Assembly: GCA_015501585.1 (NCBI GenBank)
Contig: JADNRY010000025.1
Span: 186,001 to 250,000, forward strand
From: Rhodocollybia butyracea
Taxonomy: Eukaryota > Basidiomycota > Agaricomycetes > Agaricales > Omphalotaceae
Reading direction: 5' to 3'
DNA length: 64,000 nucleotides
Both the position numbers and the translations under genes were made by a program. This document shows positions 22,215 through 34,619 of this stretch, one piece after another. A model generated the notes under the pieces. It was not told the DNA's origin, did no database searches, and worked only from the letters and a program-made list of their open reading frames with translations. Position 1 is the stretch's first letter; every line of letters starts with the position of its first letter.

Positions 22215-23311
22215 TCAATCAAGGTCGTCTTCCACTTCAAAGAGCTGACAAGAACCATAATGTTCTTTCATCGCATCGTCTATCTCGCGTCCAATTACAG
22301 ACTGGACAATTGCTTGACCACAGCGGTAACAAAAATGCCTAGCCAGACAAAATCAGCCGATAGTACAAGTCGCTGGAAGTAGATTTACATACATATTGCA
22401 GCCGGGAGATAAACACTGGAAAGCTAGTGTCAGCAGAAAACGAAGTACTTTAGTTGGATACTCGCCGTCATATGATTACACCCTTCTATCTTTTGGAAAT
22501 TTGTATTACACCCTGGACATGCTTTCCATCCTTTTTCCCGCATTAGACTCTCAAACTCGTTAGTGCCATCGCAGGAGTGCTTTGGTGTTCCTGGCACATC
22601 CGTGTCAATAGTTTGGGAGCATTTCTTGCACCAAGAATGCACGCAATCTGGTAGAGGACAAGTAACAACGGTGCATTCTTGGTACTCTTCTCGGTCCATT
22701 AAAGTAGTTCGCGAACATCTAGACGCGGCAGTTGGGGACGCAGTGAGAGTCATAGAGTCTATGTCTTTAGAAGTTTTGACACAAACCTTATGCAATGGAC
22801 TGGGGTACCATGGCTCGAAAGCATCAACTCTTCAAGGATCTGGAAATCTTTCTCCGGTATATTCATCTGCTCAATGAGGCTATATTCAATAACTACAGCA
22901 AAATAACACCGTCAGCATGTAACATATGCTTTCATAAAACAATAACTTACTACTAGGATCCGCATGGGATTTATCACTCATACACGTAGGACACGCAATC
23001 GGGAACCGGCGATCCCTGATCTTCGAAAGCAAATATTGCAGAAAACATTCACGACAAAATTTGTGTTCGCAGTACTCGACCATAGCAAGATCTGTATTCA
23101 GAGTAAGCTCCATACACACTCCACAAGTGAAAGTGGGCTGCTTCGCTGCTTCAAGATCAGATGCTTCTTCCGCGCGCTGCAAGTTTTCTTTGTCTTGTCA
23201 GTTGTGTGCTAGGGCAACCAAGCAGTCTTCTTGTCCTTGGACCGAGTGACCCCAGTATAGCTCGGGAGGAATATCCGAATCATCGAGTATTGCAAGTAAT
23301 GGATCGAACAT
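22215..23311 (-). pseudogene. RBR (RING-IBR-RING) E3 ubiquitin ligase, in-frame stop in N-terminal part
   Basis: RING1 shows FTCGVCMEL, then CEHKFCRECFLQYLLSKI and CPTC. The IBR shows HCIRCSR (across an intron), VVTCPLPDCVHSWCKKC and HSCDGTNEF. RING2 shows WKACPGCNTNFQKIEGCNHM, a CLSPGCN exon and HFCYRCG. The catalytic Cys of RBR ligases is expected just after the CNHM element. Here CNHMTC joins across an intron (22416-22465) with a GC donor. The end is TGA at 22215. Upstream, MFDPLLAILDDSDIPPELYW (ATG 23311) runs in frame to VALAHN, then TGA at 23198-23200, then on in the same frame into RING1. The TGA either kills the protein, is a sequencing error, or is removed by a weak 42-nt intron (GTTGCC donor). 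The frame is continuous with the PIL1-like gene upstream. Confidence 0.72.
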
Positions 23312-25449
23312 ATCGGCGACGTCGTCATCGTAGGTGCTAATTCTCCGATTATTGGAAAACGAGTCTTGGTCTAGTGAAGCAAGTGATTCCCAAGTACCGG
23401 GAGATAAAGGTGGAGTGGCAGCAGAACCGGAGGGCGAACCAAGAGGATAATCTTCGTATGTATAGGTCGGAGCCGAAACTTCGATAGTCCTTCGTGCATC
23501 CAATGCACCCACGAAAGAAGGCAAAACAAAATCGTCTCCTTCTCCGATATCTTGGTCTAGCGATGATGGATGACGGTCTCGTAAGAAATAACCTGTTGCT
23601 TCTCCATGGGAGTAGGTACTAATTCTCTGATTATCAAAATTTGAGTTCGAGTCTGGTGATGATTGTCGTTCCCAAGGACTGGGCAGTACAGGCGGAGTGC
23701 CAGCACCAGAGGGCGAACCACGAAGATGGTCTCGGTATGTACCATAGGATGGAGCTGACCCTACGGTAGAGTTTCGTGCATCCAATGTAGCCGCGATAGA
23801 CGACCGTGAATCATATCCTTCTCGGTCTAGGGATGATGCAGATTGATGATCTTGTAAGAAATAACCTGTCACTTGGGAAATGTGTTAAACCTGCTCCCAC
23901 AACTGTGAACAAATAGATCCCGTACCAAAATCGCCTGGAATGTGAGATTGTTCTTCGGGGATTGTGATCGTAGAGCCCGTACCAAAACCATCAGGAGTGT
24001 GAGATTGTTCTTCGGGAATTGTGATCGTAGAGCCCGTACCAAAATCATCGGGAGTGTAAAACTGTTCGTAGGGGATTGTGATCGTAGAGCCCGTACCAAA
24101 ATCATCGGGAGTGTAAGAGTGTTCGTAGGGGATTGTGATCGTAGAGCCCGTACCAAAACCATCAGGAGCGTAAGACTGTTCTTCGGTGATTGTGATCGTA
24201 GAGCCCGTACCAAAATTATCGGGAATGTAAGAGTGTTCTTCGGGGATTGTTATCGTAGAGCCCGTACCAAAATCACCTGGAATGTGAAATTGTTCGTAGG
24301 GGATTGTTATCGTAGAGCCCGTACCAAAATCGTCGGGAATGTAAGACTGTTCTTCGGGGATTGTGATCGTAGAGCCCATACCAAATTTATCTGGAATGTG
24401 AAACTGTTCTGTAGAGGCTGTAACCGGAGAGACAGGAGGACTACGTTGTATTTCCGAGGGATTCATGAAGTGACCGGTACCCATTCTTTGCGGCGAAGCA
24501 ACATATCTAGGAGGATACGTACTAGAATCTCCGACGGCAGAGAAAACTACTTCACCAACGCAACGCGTTGCATCGCCAAGCAATGAGTTTACTCTCTGGC
24601 TGTTTATATCCAAAGATCGAAGCATTCCTGGTTGAGTATATTTTTCAGGAATTTCCTGTGTGAATGTTCGCAAGATGTTAGATACTGTAGCGTCTTTGAT
24701 TTTTCGAAAGCACACGAACAGCGACTATAAGCTGACCGAACTTCCCAATGATTGTACCCTTTTCGCAGCACTCTAATAACCCACCAAATTTGAGTCCCAT
24801 CCAAGCCTTGGTTTTGGATCGTTTCAAGTCTCCGAGGGAAGCCTCGTCCGACATAATTTCAGAATCCATGACGCCTATGTCCTTTCGGAGAGAGTCTAGT
24901 GCGTCCATCTGTGAACCATAGTTCTTGTGTCCTCGGGACGTCTTTGACAGCTTTTTTTCAGCAGCGTCCGCCTTACTGATGAGTGCCTTGCGCCTCTTCT
25001 TTAAATCGTGCAAAGCTTCCTCACGAGAGCGGACTGATTTCATATGGTTGCGAATCGTATCTTCGTGCGAGGCATAGTTCGAAATGGCAGTTGAGAACTG
25101 ACTGAGTAGGTTCGTAGATGCAGCTAGGATATCCTGGAACTCTGATGCCTCACCATCATTACAGAGCATGCGAAGAAGAGACGTACACGTAAATCTTTGC
25201 CTTCTCCAAAGCCCCATAGACCTAGTGCTTCCGCAGCCTTGCCAAAATCAACACTAAGTTTCTGAAGACTACACGAGTGAAGTGAGTCAACTACTAGATA
25301 AGAGTGAGTCGTGACAATGATAACGCTCACGATATCAGCACAGTCTTTTCAGCGCTGATCACATCCTGCAGCAGTTTCAGATCTTTGCTTCCTGCGAGCG
25401 CAGCGATTGATGAACTGTGCGCAAGTCTTGTACTAGCTGACCTGAACAT
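23198..25449 (-). CDS. PIL1/LSP1-like eisosome BAR protein with long repetitive tail
   Basis: PIL1-family proteins form the eisosome coat under the plasma membrane. ATG 25449 gives MFRSASTRLAHSSS, then spliced exons give LLQDVISAEKTVLIS, LQKLSVDFGKAAEALGLWGF, the SNYASHEDTIRNHMKSVRSR helix, KRRKALISKADAAEKKLSK and WMGLKFGGLLECCEKG, then EIPEKYTQPGMLRSLD. This matches the BAR-like core of basidiomycete PIL1 homologues. The tail has nine 19-residue repeats, then TAA at 23885. The same frame continues for 225 more codons with a duplicated block that looks like typical PIL1 tail (DDFVLPSFVGALDARR, SPSGSAATPPLSPGTWE) but has no ATG before 23311. The TAA may therefore be a nonsense change within the tail. 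Core assignment is solid; where the protein ends is not. Confidence 0.8.
23907..24420 (-). repeat. 57-bp coding tandem repeat, about nine units
   Basis: Each unit encodes 19 residues of the type FGTGSTITIPEEQSYIPDD on the minus strand. Eight full units and one partial are readable, with variation at the EE/YE, SY/FH and PDD/PGD positions. The unit keeps the frame. An open frame on the opposite strand is a by-product of the repeat. Confidence 0.9.
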
Positions 25450-27168
25450 GATTCATAAACGGTCGCTGGAGATATTTCGCTGTGGACGTGACAGCTTTGG
25501 GAGCTGAACTTTAATAACGTCCTGCCAGGGCATTCGCCGTGGCACGCGAATTCACAGCCTTTAGCTCTATGTATTGTCCGAATAACTCTGTGATGCGAGT
25601 CAGCTGGAGCCTGGCGCTTGCAGCTGATCATCTGGTCTCCGTCACGGTTGAAATCACTTCTCATCATGTTTCCACTCAATGTCTTCAACAGCATACTATG
25701 TAACTGACCCCGACATCTATGCGGATTCCGTACCCACACAGAAGTAATCACGCGTTCAACGTTCAGCGCCAGCTCTTAGGCCATGTCGTGTAATAAATCC
25801 TTCCTTCCTTCCAAGTCCTTAAGCGAAAGTAACCGACCTTCAAGAATGCGATTGACGGACTTACCTGCAAGGCTGCAACTCGGGCTCTTGCGTAGACAGT
25901 GCATGTATGCGTGTGAGCGGAGAGATATATTCGAGCCAGCTACTGCGGTTTGATTCGTGATTTGTGATTAAGTACGTTGTAGTTGTAGTTGGTTAAAATG
26001 GCCTGGCTAATGTAGTTGTTCGCTAAAAGCCTCGGCAGGCTGAGCCTGGCACAGAAATTGCCGCAACCCGGAGGCTCGCAAGTCGGAGGACAGCGCAATT
26101 TTTCAAACTAAGGAAGGCTGGAAAGCGCCGCTGTGGAATGAAGAGTCAAGCAGAGTAAATGACTCATGAAGCTGCACTGAAGCTCAAGTACTAGAACGCG
26201 GTCGTCAGAGTCCGAGTCGGGATATCTCAGATTGAATTAGATGCCGTAGATTCCAGCCAGAGTGACTGGATTTGAGGGTGAAATATTTTACTTTGAATCT
26301 TTATACCTAGTCTCCAAGTCATTACTTCCAACACTGATAGCATACAAACCAGATCACGACTGCAATAACGACGAGTCGGACATGATCAAAAAGCTGCATG
26401 CGAGAATCGAAGTGGTCAAATATACTTTATTACAGCAACTTGCAAGTCAAAAACCACTTCAATTCTCAGATATTATGTCAGGCTTAAGCTTCAGGCTTGA
26501 ATGAGCCTTGTAGCTTGTAAGCTCGATAAGCTATAGCAACTCGATAGCACTTTTGTCGGTTATAAGTATGGCCACACGTGCTCTCGCACTGCCACTGTCC
26601 GTATATACTTCGGTTCAACTTCGATTCGTCCTTCAGACCACCACGTATAATCCGTATAACGACTACTACCATTGTGTATTCTCCTGTCGCCTGTCGCCTA
26701 GCTTTGCCTCTAGAATATAACATGGTTCTGTCAATGTGTGCATCCTTTCGTTAGTGTTCTGTCAGGACTGGAGTCTCTGGACGACAGCCTTTCATCGGTC
26801 TATTTCAAATTTGCCAAGTGAAGTACTTGTTGGCTTTATGTTTCTCCTAGCCTATAACTAGCTTGTCCACAGTGTCATTACAGTATACATACTTTTGGCC
26901 TAATGACTGGCTTCAAACTTTTGACCGAGAGCCTTTGAAGTACAGAGTTGAGAGCAAGCTTGGAGCAAGCTAAATTGAGAATTTAGCGCTGTGGCGAGAT
27001 CGATCAAGATTGCGTGGGATGTGCCTATTTTGATCGATGCCATTTGGTACCCATTCATTTCTTTTCCGCCTAATAAAATGGCCCTTCGTGCTCGTTGGTG
27101 CTCGAGCACGCTTGCACGTCAACTTTTTTCAAGTGGCATCTTGGCTCTGAACCACCACCATCTTCAGA
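25450..27168. other. Long gene-poor stretch
   Basis: An 80-codon ORF at 26262-26504 (plus strand, starting MTGFEGEIFYFESLYL) is the only moderately coding-like segment; I do not recognise it. The rest appears non-coding, and the last few hundred bases probably contain the promoter of the SLC35F gene. Confidence 0.4.
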
Positions 27169-28915
27169 ATGTCGGATAAAGACTCCAAGGTCCTCCACTA
27201 CGCAGCTCCTACTCTCGAATCTCAGTCGGTCACCGGCAGTTCCGATATCGCTGCCAAGAGACCCCCCATCCAGTATTCTTCACCTAGTGCTTTCGTTACT
27301 AGTGTTGGAGAACGGCTCAGGAGTATTTTCACGAGAAGATTCCTCTTCTCGTTGCTAGCTGGGCAGGTTGTCTCCTTATGCATCACTTGCACCAATGTTA
27401 CGACCACAGAACTAACAAACCGTAACTGGAGTCTTCCAACCACGCAAAACGTATTTTTGTGAGTATTTTACTCATTTTCAGATACCAGGGACTAATGGAC
27501 TATTTTTGTGCAGCTATTTCGCTCTTTTCGCCACCTACACACCGTATACAATGTACAAATGTCAGTACTAGCTCCACGCTGTCTTATCTATATTGAGCTT
27601 CTTTATCATGAACTAGACGGTTTCAAAGGATGGGCTGAGATGGTCATGCGCGACGGCTGGAAATGTATGTGCTGCATATCATTTTTTTTCTTGTAACTAA
27701 ATTTGCCGCTGTCAGATATCATCCTAGCCGCATGCGATGTTGAGGGCAATTTTATGGTCGTGAAGGCTTATGAATACACGGACTTACTGTCCTGCATGCT
27801 ACTTGACGCGTACGTCATGCAGCTCCATCTGGCTCCCTAGTCTTATCTTTACCCCCAGATGGGCCATCCCAGTTTGCTTGCTGTTTTCATGGATCTATTT
27901 TCGAACGAAATATCATTGGACTCAGCTCCTGGTACGTATTTCTTTTTTTCCTCATCGCATATGCCTTGAAATTATCTCTTTCATTCGTCAAGGGTGTCTT
28001 CATTTGTATCTTGGGCCTTGGGCTTCTCGTTTGCTCCGACGAGCTTACAAACAAGGATTATCAAGCTGTTGCAAAGGGAAAGGGCGATGCATTCATGGTT
28101 GCAGGCGCGACGCTCTACGGTTTTAGTATGTTAGATGGATATTCGTTGCTCATTAGTTCTTATACTGTTCCTAGCTAACGCTACAGAGGAACTATTTGTC
28201 CGTAAGAGGCCTCTTTATGAGGTGAGTAGCTGGTTCGTTTGTTCTGGTCCAAGTTTTGTTAAATTGTAATCGTTTCGCAGGTCGTCGGTCAGCTAGGCAT
28301 GTATGGATTCATTATCTGCGTGTCTCAAGCCGCTGGCCTTGAGCGCAACGGTATGCACACGGCGACTTGGAATGGTGCCAATAGTATGTATTCGCCCATC
28401 TAGTGACCCCAGTAAATCAAACTTTATTTCCAGTTGGTCTTCTTCTTGCATACACATCTGCCATGTGCATCCTGTATACAACGGCGCCGATATTGTATCG
28501 CATGGCGTCTTCGGGGTACTACAATCTAAGCCTGCTTTCAAGTGATTTCTACGGCTTGATTTTCGGATTGGGTCTCTATGTACGTGCTGTCCACATTTTG
28601 CTAGGTAAACTATGAGACTCACGAGTGCTTCATCTAGCATTATCAACCATATTGGCTATATTTTGTCGCCTACGTTATCGTTCTCATCGGTTTGATCACG
28701 TATTTCTGGTATTCCGCTCGTCAGTCTTGTTTATCTGATCAATAGTGTTGTTGAATACTAACGCAGCCTCTCCAATCCCTTTCCCTCACTACCCCTTCCC
28801 ATTCCGCCATAACACAGCCGAAGATCAGGCCGAACTAGCTCCAGAAGCGCCGACGTACGTCCAGGAGCAGAGAGCGGATTTACGTGGCCCTCAAAGGATT
28901 GCCGGGAACCTTTAG
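27169..28915 (+). CDS. SLC35F1/F2/F6-type solute carrier (nucleotide-sugar/drug-metabolite transporter superfamily)
   Basis: Eleven exons splice in frame from ATG 27169 to TAG 28915. Family landmarks are the first helix FLFSLLAGQVVSLCITCTNV, YIILAACDVEGNFMVVKAY, TDLLSCMLLDA, WAIPVCLLFSWIYFRTKYHW, GVFICILGLGLLVCSDELT, DAFMVAGATLYGF followed by NATEELFVRK, then helices VVGQLGMYGFIICVSQAAGL, LLLAYTSAMCILYTTAPILY and PYWLYFVAYVIVLIGLITYF. This is the SLC35F arrangement with about ten membrane segments. The substrate in fungi is not established. The C-terminal tail is polar and acidic. No lesion is seen. Confidence 0.9.
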
Positions 28916-29752
28916 AAGGCCCTGGTCTAGCTCATAAACGGTAAATGATCTAGGTACGATATTCGAGGATGTTGTATATCTTTTTTGGTCTAATTAGCAT
29001 GTAGTGTACAAGTCTATACTTACCAGAGTCTAACGTGTATTGCGCTATCCCGATGAGGTTACAGATTTGAACCCTTTCTTGGGTCTCGCAAGTATGTGGT
29101 AGCACTAGGAAAGCAAAGGGAAAGAGCGATAATTGCCTCAGGGAGATTTATGTAGACTTGAAACCTACAGCTACAACATAAGCTTCTGAATCTTGGGGCA
29201 CGGTCCTTTGACAGGTCCCCGACAGTGGCAAATTCCGTTAGCTACGGAGGGGCCAGCATACTTTTGGCAAAAGGGAAGCCCATGATTTTACGTTCGGCAG
29301 CAGTGCGCTCCAAGAACACCAAGACGTCGGTTATGTGCTACGTCGGTGTGCTAGTATAATGTATTCGCCTCAATTTCGCAATTGCATAACTCCCTTGGGA
29401 CGTGGGAGGGGTATCGTAAGTACTGCGAGATATCGTCTTGTCATCCTTGTCATATCGATATAAAAATGATAAAAGGGCGAAAGGAAAGGCGGAAAAGAAG
29501 GGGGACTGGTGAAGGGTAAATGGATAGACAAGGAGGAAGAGAGAAAAAATAATAAAATATACAGAGATAATAGCATTGGTTTTGAGTGAGGAAAGGTAAG
29601 ACAGAGGACAGAGATGAATGCACGCCACAAAGAGAATGTGGTGCGGACGGTAAATAACCAAATGAGTGAGTCAGTCAGCATGCGAAGAGAGTATCAACCA
29701 AGGAACGGCGCGCGGAAAAAACCCGGAGAATCATGCAGACAAAGACATAAAA
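28916..29752. other. Convergent intergenic region, no gene seen
   Basis: It lies between the 3' ends of the SLC35F and LRG1-like genes. On the minus strand it is pyrimidine-rich (29440-29640), which creates long hydrophobic-looking but unsupported ORFs. Confidence 0.5.
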
Positions 29753-32700
29753 TCAACCAGTCCGTTGACGAGGAGGATTAGGAGTGTAGTTGTTTGGGTT
29801 GGGATACTCGCCGCTCGCCCGAGGTTGTATATATGACGATGGCCGTGAAGGTGTTGGTAGTCCATTGGAATTGATGGAGTGCATCGGGGGCCGCGGAGAC
29901 CCCCATTCTTCAGGCTGAGGCTGCGGCGTCCGTGAAGTGCCCGTATTTCCAACGTGTCCATGCTGTGAAGAAGACGAAGGATAAGAAGGAATAGGTTGTG
30001 TCATTCCATAAGATCGCTGGGGGACACTAGGGGGTGGTGGCCGCTCAGAGACTACAGGTGACGGTCCAGGTGTAATACGAGGAGTACTACCGTTCGGTCC
30101 GTTATACAGCCCAGGAGTAGGCAGTCTGCTCCCATTCACCGACTTCACTTTCTGGTACGTATCGCACTTTTTCATAAATTCTTTACCAGGAAGTTCCATC
30201 GAGTTGACGAAGTATTCTTGGTCATGAAGAATTAACATGAATTCTTCTGGAACGGCAAAGAACTCGTCCTGGTTCTCCAGTAAGCTGGTCACCACACCGA
30301 TAGCTTTGAAACTTTCATCTCGAACGGGGCCTTGGCTTCGGGTGTATAGTATGCTGGGACATATAACAGTCGCGAGATTCCCGAGATCCATTTTGCTACC
30401 AGTGACCTCGTCCATATGAGCAAATGAAGCCACCCACTTCAGAAACACGAAAAGGACCTCCATTGTATCTCGATGCGCCTTGGGCATGATGATGCATAGC
30501 ATGTGCAACAACCTTTTGCGTTCGTCATCGTTCTTGATACCTAAGAAGACATCTACTCAGTAAACACATACAAAGGCGGTAAAAAATTTCGACACTCACC
30601 GTGAGCTCCTACCCAGAGTCTGTACAGCTTGAAGGTCATAAGCGGCTCAGGTAATTCCCGTAAGAATTTCTTGAGCAACGCAGCTAGCTGAACAGCGTTA
30701 TCCTGACTGAGATCGACAGAAAGGGGATCTTTGTTAATCGCGTCGGTGAGTTGCCTCAACCGTCCAATGTTTCCGTTCTTGCGGAATATGCCCTCGACAG
30801 ACATATCTACACAATTCCGTCAGAGAAAATCCTCTCGACGTATATACGATCACTTACCCATCTGCCTCATCGCAGAAATAACATCATCTATAAAACTCGG
30901 CACTCTCAACGTAGCCCGTGAAGCACCCAGAAGTGAATCGACGCCTTCCTGTGATACCAAATCCTCTAGCGGAACACAAAACGTGCCTAAATCTCGCATT
31001 GAGAAATTATATGAGAATACAGCATGAGAAGAAACAGTTACACACCGGTCTTCTTCTTCTGACTCTTCTTATCTCCCCTCCCCAATAACGTTTTCCAAAA
31101 CCCTGTCTTCTTCGCTTCCACCATCTCCAGCAGCTCCTCCAAGTCAATCTGCTCTCTAAGCTGCGATCGTATGAGTACCAGTACTGCTGAGTACTTTACG
31201 ATCGCCGACTCGAGCACACTGAGCTCTGCGACGTATGGTATGGAATTCATCCGCGGTAGAGACCGCTGTTGTTCTCGAGCTTGGGCAGCCTCAATGAGAG
31301 GACCGATGTCTGCGAGTGTGATGCTATCGTCCGCTGGAGGGATATTCAGCATTCCCTGTTGGTATTGGTCTTCCGACCCAACTGCGGGCGAACCCGGCTG
31401 GCTCTGTTCATCGATGATCTTCACCTCGGTGTTTCGCCCAAAGGAAGGTTTAAGCAGACTCTGGCCATTATTCACATCTAAAGGATTCATGTTCGGCCGT
31501 GTGGATTGTTGTTGGAGATATGAAGGCGTATGTGGGGGAGGTAGGTTTGGCGACTTGGTCTGTTGACTGAGTACGGCTTGTTGGTCCTCATTATGGTAAT
31601 GCTGGTGATGTTGGTGCGGGTGATGGGGTTGAGTCGCCTCTTGCGATTTCTGGGAAAGCAAGACGTTGGACGGGTGAACGCTTCGGCCGGCAGGACTTTC
31701 GATGATCGTAGAACGTTTCGGTAGCCTTGCAGTTGCCGATAGTTTGCGATCGAGATGGACCTGCTTCATGCGCATGATGTCGGCGGAATTGCGGTATGGG
31801 TCGGTTTCGGAGGATTGGCCTTGTGGGGTAGACGATGGAGCTGTTGGTTCTTTCAATATAGAAAAGAGATGGTACGGAAGGGAACACATAGAAGACTCAC
31901 CAGGTGAGAGTGGTACGACGCCTTGCTTTCTTAAAAGCAGATATAACCTCCGCAACGCAACGTTTAGCAGGAACGCATATTGCTCGAGTCTCTGCACGGC
32001 TTTGAATCCCCCTCGACACCCTGTATGCGCATGGTCTGTGCATAAAATCACTGTTGGCACAGACCCAAATGAGGCCGTCTCCTTCATCGTATCCACCTCA
32101 TAAACAAAAAACCCAACATTGGCAGGAGGCCTTCTGGCTGACGTGAGCTTGGGCGGCTGAGTGGACGAGCCACCATCTGCTGACGTATCTCTTTCCTTCT
32201 CCTTGTCCTTGGCAACTGTAGGTGGAAGTGGTATCTCGGCAATCTTCCCGCAAATCTGGCATCCGACACATTTTGAATGCCATCTCTGATAGGTTCCGAG
32301 CCTAACGCAATCTTCCTCCACAGTCAATCCACACTTCACGCACAGATCGCTAGGTGGATGGCTAGAGGATATCTGACCAGCCCCATCTACGCCCGAACTC
32401 GTTGCAGTAGTAAACGGCGACTCGCCTGCATTTTCTGGTGCTAGACTTCGGAATCCATACGTCACACCCTGCGTGCCTGTGTTCCCGTTCCCATTTAGGA
32501 CCACCTCACCATTCTGACCTTTGATCATCCTCCGTGCGGACGGGTTCCCACCCTGCACTGCGAGGAGGTGAAGTTTATCGAGGAAGCCTGCCATGGCTTC
32601 GCCCTGCCGCAGCGTTGCATTTCCAGAATTTCCAGTTTGTCCAGGGGCTTCACGTTCAAGCTTGAGAGCGCCAGTGAGAGCGATTCGGATGAGGATTTTC

Positions 32701-34162
32701 AGGTAGTGCGCGAGGCCTGTCACCAAGGCGAGAAGTTCTTGCGTCATGCCCATCCTACGTGACCCGGTCTCTTGGGTATGTGAGAGTAGAGTGAAGAGCT
32801 CGACGGTTTTGCGGCAAAGCATACGAGCCTCACGGACGTGCGACATGCCTAATAATACGTCAATGAAAGTGTTTCCGAGTGATAGAGAAGTGTCAGGTAC
32901 CCTTCATAGTAAGCCTTGCAAAGTGGAACTCGAGATCATCGATCGATGCAAAGAGAACCTCTACATGTAGGATAAACTTTTCGGCCATCCGGATTGCATC
33001 AAGGTATTGGCCATTGCTGACCTGGCGGAGCATGTCCGAGATGCAAGCTGCGCTGGATTCCTCGAATGCTGATAAAACGCTGTAGAGAATGGTTAATTAG
33101 AAGTATGTTGGCAGATGATCGACGTACGTCCATATCCGATAGACTAGCTGCTCCATGCGAACTTGCTTCTCCTTCAACGATGCTGGAGTCTCTCTCCGTT
33201 CCTCTTCCACATACTCTGGCTCTTCCGGTTCACCCTCTATGCTTGCTGGCCGCCTCGAAACAACCTTCACATTCCAAAACTTGTTAATCATATAACATTC
33301 GGGATGCCAGCATTCGTCTCGCATGTTGCGATTGATTTCAACAAATTGTTTCAGTATAGCGGTAGAACAGCCAGCACATTTAGTGGCGAATCGGGCAGAG
33401 TAGTGGAAATGACAATACACGTCTCCGTCGTGTTCATAATACGAATCTTGAGGGCCAAAGAGAGTTGCGCACAGTGAGCAGGTGAAATGTTCGACGTGGT
33501 ACTTTTTATCTTGGAAAACAAGTCAGCAGCATGACTAGAGCATACGCAATGGCTACTTACTACACGCTGTAATATAGCTTCCTCGGAGAGCCATGCCGCA
33601 CTTTGCACAGATGAGATTGAGGCGTCGAAAGTAGTCGCGCTCGCACAGAGGCTGCTGTTTCCCGTCCGGCCCATCGATAGGAAAGAACTTGGAAGCTACA
33701 ACGTCTCCACAGTCCTGGAAAGAAATGAGAAGTATCCATGAAAGAACGGCTAGCGACTTGCCATGCATTTGAAACAATTCAGATGGAAAACTGTCCCTAA
33801 AGCTCTGACAAAAGGACCTTGCATTGCTTTCCCACATGATGCGCAGGTGCTGGAAAGAGAAAAAAGTTTAGCTGAGGCCGGGAGATGAAGAACGCTAACT
33901 CACGTGGAAACCGAGGCGGTTGTTGGCGGTGGCTTTGCGCTCGAGGACGAACCGGACGATGATGAGTTGAGTGAATCTGTGCTGCGTCGTTTTGATGTGG
34001 GAGAGGAAGTATTGTGGTTGAGATCCTCGCTGAGAACTAGTGGTAAGCCGTATGAACCGGTTGGACCTTCAGCAGAGGCGGTGCGGTGTTCGTCGCAGCG
34101 ATGTAGGGGTCTGAGCCTTGCCTCGGCGTTGGTCGTGTCGGGGACATCCCCGAGTTGTTCAT
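29753..34162 (-). CDS. LRG1: LIM-domain RhoGAP (LRG1-like)
   Basis: Rho-family GTPase-activating protein that in yeast acts on Rho1 in cell-wall and polarity signalling. LIM1 starts TTCASCGKAMQGPF with HLNCFKCMDCGD. LIM2 starts LICAKCGMALRGSY with HVEHFTCSLC, CHFHY and CAGC. The third LIM starts DLCVKCGLTVEEDC with CVGCQICG and CTDHAH. A long Gln/His/Pro-rich linker follows, then the RhoGAP domain with arginine finger GIFRKNGNIGRLRQL, AVQLAALLKKFLRELPEPLM and NLATVICPSIL, and a proline-rich tail to 29753. One 1.8-kb exon spans 31038-32846. One intron (33715-33761) has a GC donor. At the N-terminus, ATG 34162 reads MSPTRPTPRQGSDPY and LLKVQPVHTAYH, then TAG near 34039. The rest follows in another frame, suggesting one lost base. 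Confidence 0.88.
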
Positions 34163-34619
34163 CGTCGAAGATCAAGCCGGCCAGGGCGCTCACGATAGGG
34201 AAAGTAAAGTTGTGAGTCTTGTGACAAAGGCTCCAGTCACACACCACACGTCAGCGCTTGTTGGGCGTCTACGGCTCAAACTCCCGCTCGCACGTTCCAA
34301 TTGTTTTGCAAACTCCACTCACTCCCACTTGGCGATTTATCATCAATTGTTATTACTATTAAGGACGACTTCTGCCTACGAGTCGATAGCTGTTCCATCA
34401 TTGACAAGTGAAATATCAATACAAACTTGCCAATATCTAATTTGGTAGCGCTCTTGGCAAAGTCAAAGGTAAAATTTCCATGAAGACCGTACCAGACCAT
34501 ACCCTGTGGGTATATGCTCATAAGCTATGAAGCAAGTTATAATAGTAGATTGTTGTTGTAGCAGATGGTAGATGAGTGATTCGAACAGAGATAGGCTATT
34601 GAAAGCCACCAAGGCTTGA
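34163..34619. other. Intergenic, 5' side of the LRG1-like gene
   Basis: No gene is seen. It probably holds the LRG1-like promoter, and the left border of the kinase duplication is near 34620. Confidence 0.45.

Noticed and set aside
23942..24586. 214-codon plus-strand ORF with repeated GDCDRRARTK units
   Set aside because: It is the antisense shadow of the 57-bp coding repeat of the PIL1-like gene, whose minus-strand frame splices into a recognised family.
29338..29681. Minus-strand hydrophobic ORFs
   Set aside because: They arise from a pyrimidine-rich 3' flank, with no splice structure or family resemblance.
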